Positions 46,659-54,782 are shown, counted from the stretch's first letter. The stretch is 64,000 nucleotides of DNA from Nocardia anocheti (GCF_029675105.1 NZ_JAQQFV010000007.1:124001-188000), one strand, 5' to 3'. The notes: generated by a model not told the origin, from the sequence alone. Numbers and translations are program-made.

Positions 46659-47678
46659 ATGGAACAGCCGCGAGGTGTGTGGGGTTGGGGAGCATCACAG
46701 ACGCGCAGGGCGGTGTCGGTCACGGCACTGGCCTGTACGGCGGCGATCGGTGTCGTGTTCGCGCCGATCGCCGCCGGTGAACCCGCGGGCTACCGGCCCG
46801 CGATCGTGCCGAGCGAGCCCGGTCCGCCCCAGTCGGATCACCTGGCCGCCGCACGCTATCTCGACACCCATCCGAACGCGGTTCCGGTGGGCGTCAACGA
46901 CTTCGGCTGCGTTCCCGGCGCCGCACACCCCCGGCCGATCGTGCTGGTCCACGGTACCGACTCCAGCGCGTACTCCGATTGGGCGGGTATCGGTCCGCAA
47001 CTCGTGTCGGCCGGGTACTGCGTCTTCGCGCTGAACTACGGCGGGGCGCCCGGCGCGGACACCTACGGCACCGAGGACATGCGGATCAGCTTCGCCCAGC
47101 TCGCCGACTTCGTCGACGATGTCCTCGCCGCCACCGGCGCGGCGAAGGTGGACCTGGTCGGTTTCTCCCAGGGCGCGACCGTCAGTCGGTACTACATCAA
47201 CAAACTCGGCGGCGCGCCGAAGGTCGGCACCTGGGTCGGGCTGGCCTCGCCCAGCTACGGCGGCGTGATGTACGGCCTGGTCCCGGTGGGTCAGGCGGTG
47301 CCGGGGATGATGGACGTCTACGCGAAGGTCACCTCGACCGCGGCCGTCCAGCAGGCCCAGGGCGAACCGCTGATGGTGGAACTCAACGCGGGTGGCGACA
47401 CGGTGCCCGGGGTCCGCTACGTCACCGTCGGCAGCCGGGTCGACGAGATGATCCAGCCGTTCGACAACATCGCCCTGCACGGCCCCGGCGCGGAGAACCT
47501 TGTGCTGCAGGACCTGTGCGCCGACGATCTGACCGGCCACTTCCACATGGTCTACGACCCGTTCGTGCAGCAGTTGCTCCAGCGCGTGCTCGATCCCGCC
47601 CGCGCGCCCGCGCCGGTGTGCTCGGCGGTGCCGCTGGGCACCGGGATTCCGCAGGTCATCATCGCCGGGAACTCCTGA
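46659..47678 (+). CDS. Secreted lipase / alpha-beta hydrolase (class 2-like)
   Basis: A 339-residue exported hydrolase. The signal peptide (SQTRRAVSVTALACTAAIG, hydrophobic core about 19-40) ends near IAAGEPAG. The mature enzyme shows the oxyanion HGT motif (VLVHGTDSS, about 97), the nucleophile Ser170 in GFSQGA, and a late His in DLTGHFHMVYDP. Paired cysteines suggest disulfides. It resembles actinobacterial triacylglycerol lipases. ATG 46659 is used. A distinct AAGGAG lies about 20 nt upstream, further than ideal. Confidence 0.88.
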   Translation: MEQPRGVWGWGASQTRRAVSVTALACTAAIGVVFAPIAAGEPAGYRPAIVPSEPGPPQSDHLAAARYLDTHPNAVPVGVNDFGCVPGAAHPRPIVLVHGTDSSAYSDWAGIGPQLVSAGYCVFALNYGGAPGADTYGTEDMRISFAQLADFVDDVLAATGAAKVDLVGFSQGATVSRYYINKLGGAPKVGTWVGLASPSYGGVMYGLVPVGQAVPGMMDVYAKVTSTAAVQQAQGEPLMVELNAGGDTVPGVRYVTVGSRVDEMIQPFDNIALHGPGAENLVLQDLCADDLTGHFHMVYDPFVQQLLQRVLDPARAPAPVCSAVPLGTGIPQVIIAGNS

Positions 47679-47763
47679 GGGCCGCGTCGGACCCGGCGGG
47701 CGGGAGCGCGTCGGGGCGCTCCGTAGAATGGGACGACCGCACATCGTCGAGCCGGGAGCCGCC

Positions 47764-48303
47764 GTGACCATTCAGCCCGTTCGCCTCTTCGGCGATCCGA
47801 TTCTGCGTTCGCGTGCCGACGCGGTCTCCGAGTTCGGCGCGGAACTCGCGCAGTTGATCGCCGATCTCACCGAGACCATGCACGACGACGGCGGGGTCGG
47901 GATGGCCGCGCCGCAGATCGGGGTCGGGCTGCGGGTGTTCGTCTACGACACCGGCGATGCCGCCGGGCACGTGGTGAATCCGGAATGGTCGGCGATCGGT
48001 ACCGAGGAACAGGTCGGTCCCGAGGGCTGCCTGTCGATCCCCGGCGTGCGTTATGACGTGACCCGTGCCCAGCGCGTGCGGGTCACCGGCGTCGACAGTG
48101 GCGGTGCGCCGGTCGAATTCGAGGCCGAGGGCCTGCTCGCGCGGTGCGTGCAGCACGAGACCGACCACCTCGACGGCGTGCTGTTCGTGAGCAAGCTCGA
48201 ACCCGACGACCGTAAGGCCGCCATGCGGACCATCCGCGAATCCGACTGGTTCCGCGCCGGGGTGACCGTGCGCGAGTCCAGCGGTGTCGGCGGTGGCCGC
48301 TGA
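47764..48303 (+). CDS. def: Peptide deformylase
   Basis: Iron metalloprotease removing the formyl group from nascent proteins. The 179-residue enzyme carries all three motifs: GVGMAAPQIG (Met replaces the common Leu), EGCLSIPG with the metal-binding Cys, and QHETDHLDG with the two metal His and catalytic Glu. GTG 47764 has GGGAG at good spacing; the in-frame ATG at 47728 abuts a TAGAAT -10 box (47722-47727) and would precede the transcription start. The stop overlaps fmt by one base, linking the two formyl-methionine functions. Confidence 0.95.
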   Translation: MTIQPVRLFGDPILRSRADAVSEFGAELAQLIADLTETMHDDGGVGMAAPQIGVGLRVFVYDTGDAAGHVVNPEWSAIGTEEQVGPEGCLSIPGVRYDVTRAQRVRVTGVDSGGAPVEFEAEGLLARCVQHETDHLDGVLFVSKLEPDDRKAAMRTIRESDWFRAGVTVRESSGVGGGR

Positions 48304-49226
48304 TGCGCGTCGTCTTCGCCGGAACACCCGAACCGGCCGTGCCGTCCCTGCGCGCGCTGCTCGCCAGCCCGCGCCACGAGGTCGTCGCCGTGGTGACCAG
48401 GCCCGACGCGGTCGCGGGCCGGGGCCGCAAGGTCATGCGCTCACCGGTGGGTCAGCTCGCCGACGAGCACGGCATCCCCGTGCTCACCCCCGCCAAGCCG
48501 AGCGACCCCGAATTCATCGCCGCGCTCACCGCATTGGCGCCGGACTGCTGTCCCGTCGTCGCCTACGGCGCGTTGCTGCCCCAGCGGGTGCTCGATATCC
48601 CCACGCACGGCTGGATCAACCTGCACTTCTCGCTGCTGCCCGCCTGGCGCGGCGCCGCGCCGGTGCAGGCCGCCATCACCGCCGGTGACGAGATCACCGG
48701 CGCGTCGACGTTTCTCATCGAGGCCGGGCTCGACACCGGGCCGGTCTACGGCGTGATGACCGAGCAGGTGGGCCACACCGACACCGCCGGAGAACTGCTC
48801 GGTCGCCTGGCCGAGGCGGGCGCGGTCCTGCTGGAGAAGACCCTCGACGGTGTGGAAGACGGGACGCTGCAAGCGATTCCGCAGTCCACCGAGGGCGTGT
48901 CCTACGCACCGAAGGTCACCGTGGAGGCGGGCCGGATCGGCTTCGAGGAGCCCGCGCTCTCGCTGCACCGCCGCATCCGCGCCGTCACCCCGGCGCCCGG
49001 TGCCTGGACCGAGGTGAACGGGCTGCGCCTCAAACTCGGCCCGGTGGAACTGGTGGAGGAGACCTTGCCCGAACGCGTCATCGAGGTGCGCAAGTCCGGC
49101 GTCTTCGTCGGCACCTCGACCACGGCGGTCCGCCTCGGCCAGGTCCAACCACCCGGCAAGAAGATGATGAACGCCCTGGACTGGGCCCGCGGCGCCCGCC
49201 TCGCCGAGGGCACGGTGATCGGATGA
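48303..49226 (+). CDS. fmt: Methionyl-tRNA formyltransferase
   Basis: Formylates initiator Met-tRNA using 10-formyl-THF. The 307-residue protein has VFAGTPEPAVPSLRALL, the catalytic Asn-His-Asp surroundings NLHFSLLPAWRGAAPVQAAI and GLDTGPVYG, and a C-terminal OB-like tRNA-binding domain (LSLHRRIRAVTPAPGAWTEV, PGKKMMNALDWARGARL). It is coupled to def upstream (1-nt overlap) and rsmB downstream (4-nt overlap, ATGA). Confidence 0.96.
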   Translation: MRVVFAGTPEPAVPSLRALLASPRHEVVAVVTRPDAVAGRGRKVMRSPVGQLADEHGIPVLTPAKPSDPEFIAALTALAPDCCPVVAYGALLPQRVLDIPTHGWINLHFSLLPAWRGAAPVQAAITAGDEITGASTFLIEAGLDTGPVYGVMTEQVGHTDTAGELLGRLAEAGAVLLEKTLDGVEDGTLQAIPQSTEGVSYAPKVTVEAGRIGFEEPALSLHRRIRAVTPAPGAWTEVNGLRLKLGPVELVEETLPERVIEVRKSGVFVGTSTTAVRLGQVQPPGKKMMNALDWARGARLAEGTVIG

Positions 49227-51295
49227 GCGCCTCCGACCGCCGCCGTCGCCGCGAAGCCGATCAGCGCGGCGACACCACCCCCCGTGACGACCGCAGAGTC
49301 ACCGGCAAGAACGTCGACGGCGGCTGGGCCGCCCGCGCCGCCAAGGGCCGCGACACCAAGAACCCCACCACCGGCCGCGACGACCGCGGCACCCCACCTC
49401 GTTCCGGCCGATCGGACGACCGCCGACCGACCGGCGACCGCGCACCCACGCGCGAGTGGCGCCGTGACGAGAACCGAGGCTCCGCACGCCGCGATGACGA
49501 CCGGCGCCGCGATGACGACCGGCGTGGACCTCGTGGTCCCGAGCGGTCCGCTGGGTTGCGTCCGGCGGACGATCGAGATTCCTCGCGGGATCGACGTCGT
49601 GACGACGACCAGGGTCCGTCGCGCCGTAGTCCTGACGACCGATACGACGGTGGCGATCGTCGCGGTGATCGCGGTACGGCGGCCGGACATCGGTCGGACC
49701 GCATTGCGCGCGAAGGGGATTCGCGTCGCGGTGCGACGTCCGACCGCGGGCCGGGCGCGGGGCGTGGACGCGCGGACGGTGGTGGTCGCGCCGACGCCAG
49801 GTCCGGCGGTACGCGCGGGGACGCCAGGTCCGGCGGTGCTCGCGGTGGTGCTGGGTCCGGTGGGGGACGGCGTGGCGACGAGGTGCGCGGTGGCGCCGGA
49901 CAGCGGGGGCGCGGTGACCGGATCGACCCGAGTGTGCCCAGTCCGCGCAAGCGTCGCGAGAGCGGGGATCCGGCGCGCGAGGTCGCGTTGGATGTGCTGC
50001 GGGCGGTGCGGGAGCGTGACGCCTACGCGAACCTGGTCCTGCCGAAGTTGTTGCGGGAGCGCAAGATCAGTGGTCGGGACGCGGCGTTCGCGACCGAGCT
50101 CACCTATGGCGCGTGCCGGTCGCAGGGGCAGCTCGATGCCGTGATCGCGGCGTGCGCGGGCAGGCCGGTGGCCGAGATCGACGGGCCGATCCTGGACATC
50201 CTGCGGCTCGGCGTCTACCAGCTGCTGCGCACCCGCACCGGCGCGCACGCGGCCGTCGACACCTCCGTCGACCTGGCCAGGGCCGAATTCGGCCAGGGCC
50301 GTGCGGGTTTCGTGAACGCCGTGCTGCGGCGGGCGGGGGAGCGCACGGTCGAGGAGTGGGTGGCCGAGCTGGCCCCCACCGACCCGGTCGGCAAGCTCGC
50401 CTTCGAATACGCGCACCCGGTCTGGATCGCCCAGTCCTTCGCCGACGCGCTCGGTGCGCGGGCGGGCGAACTCGGTGACCTGCTCGCCGCCGATGACGAG
50501 CGCCCGGTGGTGCACCTGGTCGCCCGGCCCGGTGAGATCACCGCCGAGGAACTGGCCCTGGTCACCGGTGGTGACGAGGGCCGCCTGTCGCCGTACGCGG
50601 TCCACCTCGACGGGGGCGACCCCGGACAGCTGGAACCGGTGCGCGAGGGCATCGCCGCCGTGCAGGACGAAGGCAGCCAGCTGGTCGCCCTCGCCCTCAC
50701 CCGCGCGCCGCTGAGCGGCCCCGACCAGGGCCGCTGGCTCGATCTGTGCGCCGGTCCCGGTGGCAAGGCGGCCCTGCTGGGCGCGCTCGCCGCCATCGAC
50801 CTGTTCACCGTCGACGCCGTCGAACCGGCCGAACACCGCGCCGACCTGGTGCGCAAGTCCACCCGGGGCCTGCCGGTCACCGTGCACGTCGCCGACGGAC
50901 GCGACAGCGGCCTGACCCCCGGCTACGACCGCATCCTGGTCGACGCCCCGTGCACCGGCCTGGGCGCGCTGCGTCGCCGTCCCGAGGCCCGCTGGCGCCG
51001 CACCCCCGCCGATGTGCCGGAACTGGTCACCCTGCAGCGCGAACTCCTCACCGCCGCCTGGGATCTGCTGCGCCCCGGCGGGGTCGTGGTCTACTCGACC
51101 TGTTCCCCGCACCTGGCCGAAACCGTCGGCGTCGTCGGCGACTTCGCCCGCCGCTGCGGCGCCGAACACCTCGACACCCGCGAGTACCTGCCCGGCGTCA
51201 CCGACCTGGGTGACGGTCCGTCGGCCCAGCTCTGGCCACACCGCCACGGCACCGATGCCATGTTCCTCGCGGCCCTGCGCAAACCGGCCGAATAA
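49223..51295 (+). CDS. rsmB: 16S rRNA (cytosine-5)-methyltransferase RsmB/Fmu with long RD-rich N-terminal extension
   Basis: SAM-dependent m5C methyltransferase. Residues about 250-385 are the NusB-like RNA-binding domain (AREVALDVLRAVRERDAYAN, RAGFVNAVLRRAGER). The Rossmann catalytic domain has LDLCAGPGGKAALLGAL, VDAPCTGLGALRRRPE (catalytic-pair Cys) and VVYSTCSPHLAE (second Cys). Residues 1-249 are an extra low-complexity region dominated by Arg, Asp and Gly (DDRR, RGD-type runs), not found in most RsmB proteins (about 430-460 residues). Its ATG overlaps fmt, so the extension is translated. The total of 690 residues is unusual. Confidence 0.92.
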   Translation: MSASDRRRRREADQRGDTTPRDDRRVTGKNVDGGWAARAAKGRDTKNPTTGRDDRGTPPRSGRSDDRRPTGDRAPTREWRRDENRGSARRDDDRRRDDDRRGPRGPERSAGLRPADDRDSSRDRRRDDDQGPSRRSPDDRYDGGDRRGDRGTAAGHRSDRIAREGDSRRGATSDRGPGAGRGRADGGGRADARSGGTRGDARSGGARGGAGSGGGRRGDEVRGGAGQRGRGDRIDPSVPSPRKRRESGDPAREVALDVLRAVRERDAYANLVLPKLLRERKISGRDAAFATELTYGACRSQGQLDAVIAACAGRPVAEIDGPILDILRLGVYQLLRTRTGAHAAVDTSVDLARAEFGQGRAGFVNAVLRRAGERTVEEWVAELAPTDPVGKLAFEYAHPVWIAQSFADALGARAGELGDLLAADDERPVVHLVARPGEITAEELALVTGGDEGRLSPYAVHLDGGDPGQLEPVREGIAAVQDEGSQLVALALTRAPLSGPDQGRWLDLCAGPGGKAALLGALAAIDLFTVDAVEPAEHRADLVRKSTRGLPVTVHVADGRDSGLTPGYDRILVDAPCTGLGALRRRPEARWRRTPADVPELVTLQRELLTAAWDLLRPGGVVVYSTCSPHLAETVGVVGDFARRCGAEHLDTREYLPGVTDLGDGPSAQLWPHRHGTDAMFLAALRKPAE

Positions 51296-51416
51296 CGCCC
51301 CCGCCGCCGGGCACACCGTACGACGATCGGGCCTCGCCCGCGGCTCGGCCGGTGTGCCCGCGCGGCAGGTGACATTCGTCCAAGCCGCCACCCCGTCCCC
51401 GGCGCAGAATCGAGGC

Positions 51417-51761
51417 ATGGCGATGACATGGGAAGACGTGGTGGCGGTGGCGACCGCCCTGCCGGAGGTCGAAGAAGGCACCTGGTGGCGCACGCCCGGA
51501 CTGAAAGTCGCGGGCAAGGGGTTCGCCCGGCTACGGGTCGAGGCCGAAGGCGGCCTGGCCCTGCTGTGCGAACCGGCGGAGAAGGAAGCCCTGCTGGCCT
51601 CCGGTGACCCGGCGTTCTACACCACCGCGCATTACGACGGTCATCCCTACATCCTGGTCGACCTCACCGCGGTGGACCCGACCCAGCTCGGCGAGCTGAT
51701 CGACAGTGCCTGGTGGTTGCGCGCTCCCGCGCGGCTGCGGCGCGAACGGACCCGCGCCTGA
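51417..51761 (+). CDS. MmcQ/YjbR family protein
   Basis: A 114-residue protein of the MmcQ/YjbR CyaY-like DNA-binding fold. Motifs: TWEDVVAVATALPEVEEG, WWRTPGLKVAGKGFARLR, CEPAEKEALLASGDPAFYTT and the terminal SAWWLRAPARL. The molecular role is unknown. ATG 51417 or ATG 51423 may be the true start; GAGG at 51412-51415 favours the latter slightly. It converges on sigF. Confidence 0.82.
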   Translation: MAMTWEDVVAVATALPEVEEGTWWRTPGLKVAGKGFARLRVEAEGGLALLCEPAEKEALLASGDPAFYTTAHYDGHPYILVDLTAVDPTQLGELIDSAWWLRAPARLRRERTRA

Positions 51762-51784
51762 GGGACTCCGTTGTCCCGACGGCG

Positions 51785-52666
51785 TCAGTCGCGCTCGGAG
51801 AGTTCGCGCAGGCGGGCGAGAGTTTTCGCGAGGATCCGCGAGACGTGCATCTGGGAGATGCCCAGCTGCGCGGCGATCTGGGTCTGGGTCATCGACTCGA
51901 AGAAGCGCATGGTCAGGATGCGGCGTTCGCGTTCGGGTAACCCCGCCAGCAGCGGGCGCACCGCGATGTACTCCTCGACCCGGTCGAACTGGGACTCCTC
52001 CTCGCCGAGCGTGTCCAGCAGCGAGGCGTCGTTGTCGCGGCCGACCGAGGCCGCGTCGATCGAGGTGGGCTGATACGCGTTGCCCGCGATGACGGCCTGG
52101 GTGACCTCGTCGGCGTCGACCTCGAGCTCGGCCGCGATCTCCTTGGCCGTGGGTGCCCGGCCCAGCCGCTGCGAGAGCTGATCCACCGCCGACCCGATCC
52201 GCAGATGGGTCTCCTTGACCCGGCGCGGGACGCGCATGGCCCAGGTGTTGTCGCGGAAGTACCGGCGGACCTCACCCATGATCGTCGGCACCGCGAAGGA
52301 CAGGAAGTTCGAGCCGCGGCTCAGATCGAACCGATCCACCGCGTGCACCAGACCCACCCGCGCGACCTGCGACAGATCGTCGAACGGCTCGCCGCGTCCG
52401 CTGAACTTGCGGGCGATGTGGTCGGCGAGCGGAATGCAGCGGTTGATCAGCGCGTCGCGCGCGATCGCGTGCGCGGCGGTGCCCGGTTCGGTCGCCGCGA
52501 GGCGTTCGAACAGCCCGCTGACATCGTCGTACCCCGAGACCGACTCCTCGGCCTGCTCCTCCTCGGGAGTCTCGGCCGCGTCGTCGCCGGTGCTGGCCTC
52601 CTGGGCGGTGGGGTTGTCGGGTGTTTGCTGGTCGGGCTGGTCTTCGGTGTCGTTCTCGCCGTGCAC
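51785..52666 (-). CDS. sigF: RNA polymerase sigma factor SigF/SigB family (stress, group 3)
   Basis: A 293-residue sigma factor of the SigF/SigB stress-and-sporulation group. Regions 2-4 are complete: LADHIARKFSGRGEPFDDL and VGLVHAVDRFDLSRG (2.1-2.4), region 3 with TAKEIAAELEVDADEV, and region 4 LPERERRILTMRFFESMT and TQTQIAAQLGISQMHVSRIL. Residues 1-45 are an acidic, Gln-rich leader not shared with mycobacterial SigF. GTG 52666 shares its G with the TAG of the upstream anti-sigma gene, so sigma and anti-sigma are translationally coupled. Confidence 0.93.
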   Translation of the reverse strand: MHGENDTEDQPDQQTPDNPTAQEASTGDDAAETPEEEQAEESVSGYDDVSGLFERLAATEPGTAAHAIARDALINRCIPLADHIARKFSGRGEPFDDLSQVARVGLVHAVDRFDLSRGSNFLSFAVPTIMGEVRRYFRDNTWAMRVPRRVKETHLRIGSAVDQLSQRLGRAPTAKEIAAELEVDADEVTQAVIAGNAYQPTSIDAASVGRDNDASLLDTLGEEESQFDRVEEYIAVRPLLAGLPERERRILTMRFFESMTQTQIAAQLGISQMHVSRILAKTLARLRELSERD

Positions 52667-53088
52667 TACGCCTTCCCCCGTACCCGACGGAATCGGACAG
52701 ACGTCGGGAATCCGGCCACGGCCGCGTCGTATCCCTGTTGCTCGGCGGTCACTTCGTCGCTGAGGGTGCGCAGCACATGCCAGCCGAAGCTGCGCTGATC
52801 GGGCATGCCCTCGGTGGCCGCGACCCCGTCCACGCGCACCCGCAGTTCGCTGTCGCCCACCAGGAATTCGCAGCTCAGCTGCGAATCGGGGGCGGCGATC
52901 GCGATCAGGGTGGAGCACACCTCGTCCACGGCCAGACGCACGTCGGCGACCTCGTCGAGGGTGAAATCACTGAGTAGGACCAGGGTTTCGGCCAGCCCAC
53001 GCAGGATGGGCAGCTGGGTCAGCGATGCTGCCACGCGAATCTCCACCGGGGCGCTGTGCAGCCCATGTTCCGCCGAAATATTGGTCAC
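52666..53088 (-). CDS. rsbW: Anti-sigma factor, RsbW/UsfX-like
   Basis: A 140-residue GHKL-fold protein likely to bind and inhibit the adjacent sigma factor. The N box is visible in DEVADVRLAVDEVCSTLI; the C-terminal FGWHVLRTLSDEV matches mycobacterial UsfX. The G boxes are poorly conserved, so ATP-dependent kinase activity is uncertain. GTG 53088 follows a SigF-like GGGTAG box closely. No anti-anti-sigma gene is adjacent. Operon order anti-sigma then sigma is the normal arrangement. Confidence 0.85.
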   Translation of the reverse strand: MTNISAEHGLHSAPVEIRVAASLTQLPILRGLAETLVLLSDFTLDEVADVRLAVDEVCSTLIAIAAPDSQLSCEFLVGDSELRVRVDGVAATEGMPDQRSFGWHVLRTLSDEVTAEQQGYDAAVAGFPTSVRFRRVRGKA

Positions 53089-53098
53089 CCTATGCAGG

Positions 53099-53126
53099 CT
53101 ACCCACATCCCCACAGGGCAATCACC
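53099..53126 (-). promoter_or_regulatory. Candidate SigF-type promoter of the rsbW-sigF operon
   Basis: On the minus strand GGTGAT (53126-53121), 16 bp, GGGTAG (53104-53099), close to the SigF consensus GGTTT-N15-17-GGGTAT. The -10 ends 11 nt before the rsbW GTG, which implies autoregulation as known for mycobacterial usfX-sigF. Confidence 0.5.
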
Positions 53127-53150
53127 ATTTGGTCGCTACACTTGCCCGCT

Positions 53151-53843
53151 GTGTCCACACCGACGTTCTCCCGTCCCGCCCAGCCGATGATCGCCCCGTC
53201 CATCCTGTCCGCGGACTTCGCGAATCTGGCCGCCGAGGCCGCCGCCGTCGAGGGGTCCGACTGGCTCCATGTCGACGTCATGGACGGCCATTTCGTGCCG
53301 AACCTCACACTCGGCCTGCCCGTCGTGCAGAGCCTGCTGAAGGCCACCGACATCCCGTTCGACTGCCATCTGATGATCGACGATCCGGGCCGCTGGGCCC
53401 CCGGCTACGCCGAAGCGGGCGCCTACAACGTCACCTTCCACGCCGAGGCCACCGACGACCCGATCGCGGTGGCCCGCGACATCAGGGCCGCGGGCGCCAA
53501 GGCGGGCCTGTCGGTGAAGCCGAACACCCCGATCGAGCCCTACCTGGAGATCCTGCGCGAGTTCGACACCCTGCTGGTGATGAGCGTGGAACCCGGCTTC
53601 GGCGGGCAGTCGTTCATCGCGAGCGTGCTGGAGAAGGCGCGGATCGTGCGCAATCTGGTCGACGCGGGCGAACTGCGGCTGGTCGTGGAGATCGACGGCG
53701 GCATCAACACCGACACCATCGAGCAGGCCGCCGCCGCGGGCATCGACTGTTTCGTGGCCGGGTCGGCGGTCTACAACACCGCTGATCCCGGTGCCGCCGT
53801 GCAGAACCTGCGCACGATGGCCACGGCGGCCTGGCTGCGCTAG
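53151..53843 (+). CDS. rpe: Ribulose-phosphate 3-epimerase
   Basis: TIM-barrel metal epimerase of the pentose phosphate pathway. The 230-residue enzyme shows IAPSILSADFANLAAEA, WLHVDVMDGHFVPNLTLG, DCHLMIDDP, VMSVEPGFGGQSF and VEIDGGINTDTI, with all metal-binding His/Asp in place. GTG 53151 is chosen because TACACT (53137-53142) ends 8 nt upstream (leaderless) and the length fits mycobacterial Rpe. It is divergent from rsbW with promoters in the 62-nt gap. Confidence 0.95.
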   Translation: MSTPTFSRPAQPMIAPSILSADFANLAAEAAAVEGSDWLHVDVMDGHFVPNLTLGLPVVQSLLKATDIPFDCHLMIDDPGRWAPGYAEAGAYNVTFHAEATDDPIAVARDIRAAGAKAGLSVKPNTPIEPYLEILREFDTLLVMSVEPGFGGQSFIASVLEKARIVRNLVDAGELRLVVEIDGGINTDTIEQAAAAGIDCFVAGSAVYNTADPGAAVQNLRTMATAAWLR

Positions 53844-53857
53844 TTCGGCGAATTCGC

Positions 53858-54312
53858 TTACGGGGTGCGGGTTCTGGGAGTGCCCAGAGCCCGCGCCGCC
53901 TCGATCACCGCGTCCAGCGGCGGCCGCAGGTCCTCGGCCGAGGGCGCCTGGACCCAGGTTCGTCGTCGGGGGAGGGCAGCACGATCCGGCTGCCGTGGCA
54001 GGCGACGGTGGCGTAGAGGCGGAACAGTTCGGCCGATTCGGTGGGTTCCAGGTCCTCCAGGTGGCACGGGCCGGTGAGGAAGGTCCAGCGACGGGCCCTC
54101 GGGTGCGCGACGACCGGCCCGGCGAGATCGGCGGCCCGCAGCCGGGCCAGCACCCGCTCACCCAGATCGCCGGGCATGGTGACCGCGCCGTGGTGCGCGC
54201 CGATCGCGAGCAGAATGCGCCGCGAATCGGGATCGATGGTCGCTGGAAGATGGAGTTCGCGCCGATATCGGACGCACCGGATTTCCAGCGTGGAATCGAC
54301 CAGTGTGCTCAC
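53858..54312 (-). pseudogene. Frameshifted hypothetical gene
   Basis: The 5' part (54312 down to about 53960) encodes MSTLVDSTLEIRCVRYRREL, RRWTFLTGPCHLEDLEP, ELFRLYATVACHGSRIVLP and ends its sensible stretch at SPDDE. The following protein-like sequence, TWVQAPSAEDLRPPLDAVIE and a TAA at 53858, is in another frame. The break is beside a run of five G (53968-53972, plus strand), so a single-base indel or sequencing error is likely. I do not recognise the family with confidence. GTG 54312 overlaps the stop of a small upstream ORF (GTGA). Confidence 0.55.
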
Positions 54313-54461
54313 GCGGCACCCCCACTTGTTTCGGAACTGGTGTGACCCACAGTGTTGTCTGACTTCCTGGAGTGGTGGACTATCTCTGGGTCGATCAGGC
54401 CCCCGACCAGCGGTTCAGCCCGAAAACAATATTGCTGCAATGCCTCGGCGGGTGCAAGCAT
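54309..54461 (-). CDS. Small coupled ORF upstream of the frameshifted gene
   Basis: A 50-residue ORF beginning MLAPAEALQQYCFRAEPLVG and ending in a Ser/Thr/Gly-rich tail. It ends in GCGTGA, where the GTG starts the next gene, the same coupling style as real operons in this window. Codon use is less GC-biased than neighbours. GTG 54470 is an alternative start. No family is recognised; this could be a genuine small protein of an acquired pair. Confidence 0.4.
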   Translation of the reverse strand: MLAPAEALQQYCFRAEPLVGGLIDPEIVHHSRKSDNTVGHTSSETSGGAA

Positions 54462-54471
54462 TCGAATCACC

Positions 54472-54499
54472 GTGTTTCGAGTCGATGATCGGCGGGTAT
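54472..54499 (+). promoter_or_regulatory. Candidate SigF/SigB-type promoter
   Basis: GTGTTT (54472-54477), 16 bp, GGGTAT (54494-54499): an exact -10 and near-match -35 for the mycobacterial/streptomycete SigF class. It points toward ribE, about 280 nt downstream. Confidence 0.35.
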
Positions 54500-54687
54500 T
54501 TCTCAGAATAGGGCCGTCGGATGAATATCTCGGGCGGTTCACCGAGAATTGGACAGAACAACGACCGCCGATTCGATCAACGGCGGCGTTTCGTCGTGTC
54601 GTGACACTCTCGTCATCCCGTCGCCCGTCGGTGCCCGCACCGCGCGATTCGGCCCGGTCCGCTGCCGGAGCTCACCCGCCCCGCTAC

Positions 54688-54722
54688 TAGGCTGTGCGAT
54701 GAACGGACGGCACCGGGAATAG
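54688..54722 (+). promoter_or_regulatory. TAGGCT -10 box and seven-codon leader ORF before ribE
   Basis: TAGGCT (54688-54693) ends 5 nt before ATG 54699, which opens MNGRHRE and stops at TAG 54720-54722. If transcription starts at the usual distance this is a leaderless mini-ORF, 60 nt ahead of ribE. Confidence 0.35.
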
Positions 54723-54782
54723 CGGTCGTCCGGGCGCTGTTGGGCCCGATGGGTACGAACCACGCGACACAGGGAGTCAGGC

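Larger units (their letters stand above)
54462..54782. other. Intergenic region between the small ORF and ribE
   Basis: Less GC-rich than its surroundings, with no full-length gene. It contains a SigF-type promoter match (54472-54499, plus strand) and a TAGGCT box followed by a seven-codon ORF (54688-54722), both listed separately. No FMN-riboswitch consensus was seen. Confidence 0.55.

Noticed and set aside
49284..50144. A 286-codon plus-strand frame inside the rsmB extension
   Set aside because: The +1 shadow of the RD-rich region gives Thr/Val/Ala low complexity and no motif; the rsmB frame continues into a recognisable enzyme and is coupled to fmt.
54543..54782. FMN riboswitch upstream of ribE
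   Set aside because: The conserved riboswitch sequence blocks (for example the GGGGCAGGGTGAAATTCC-like element) are not present here or in the ribE-ribBA spacer.
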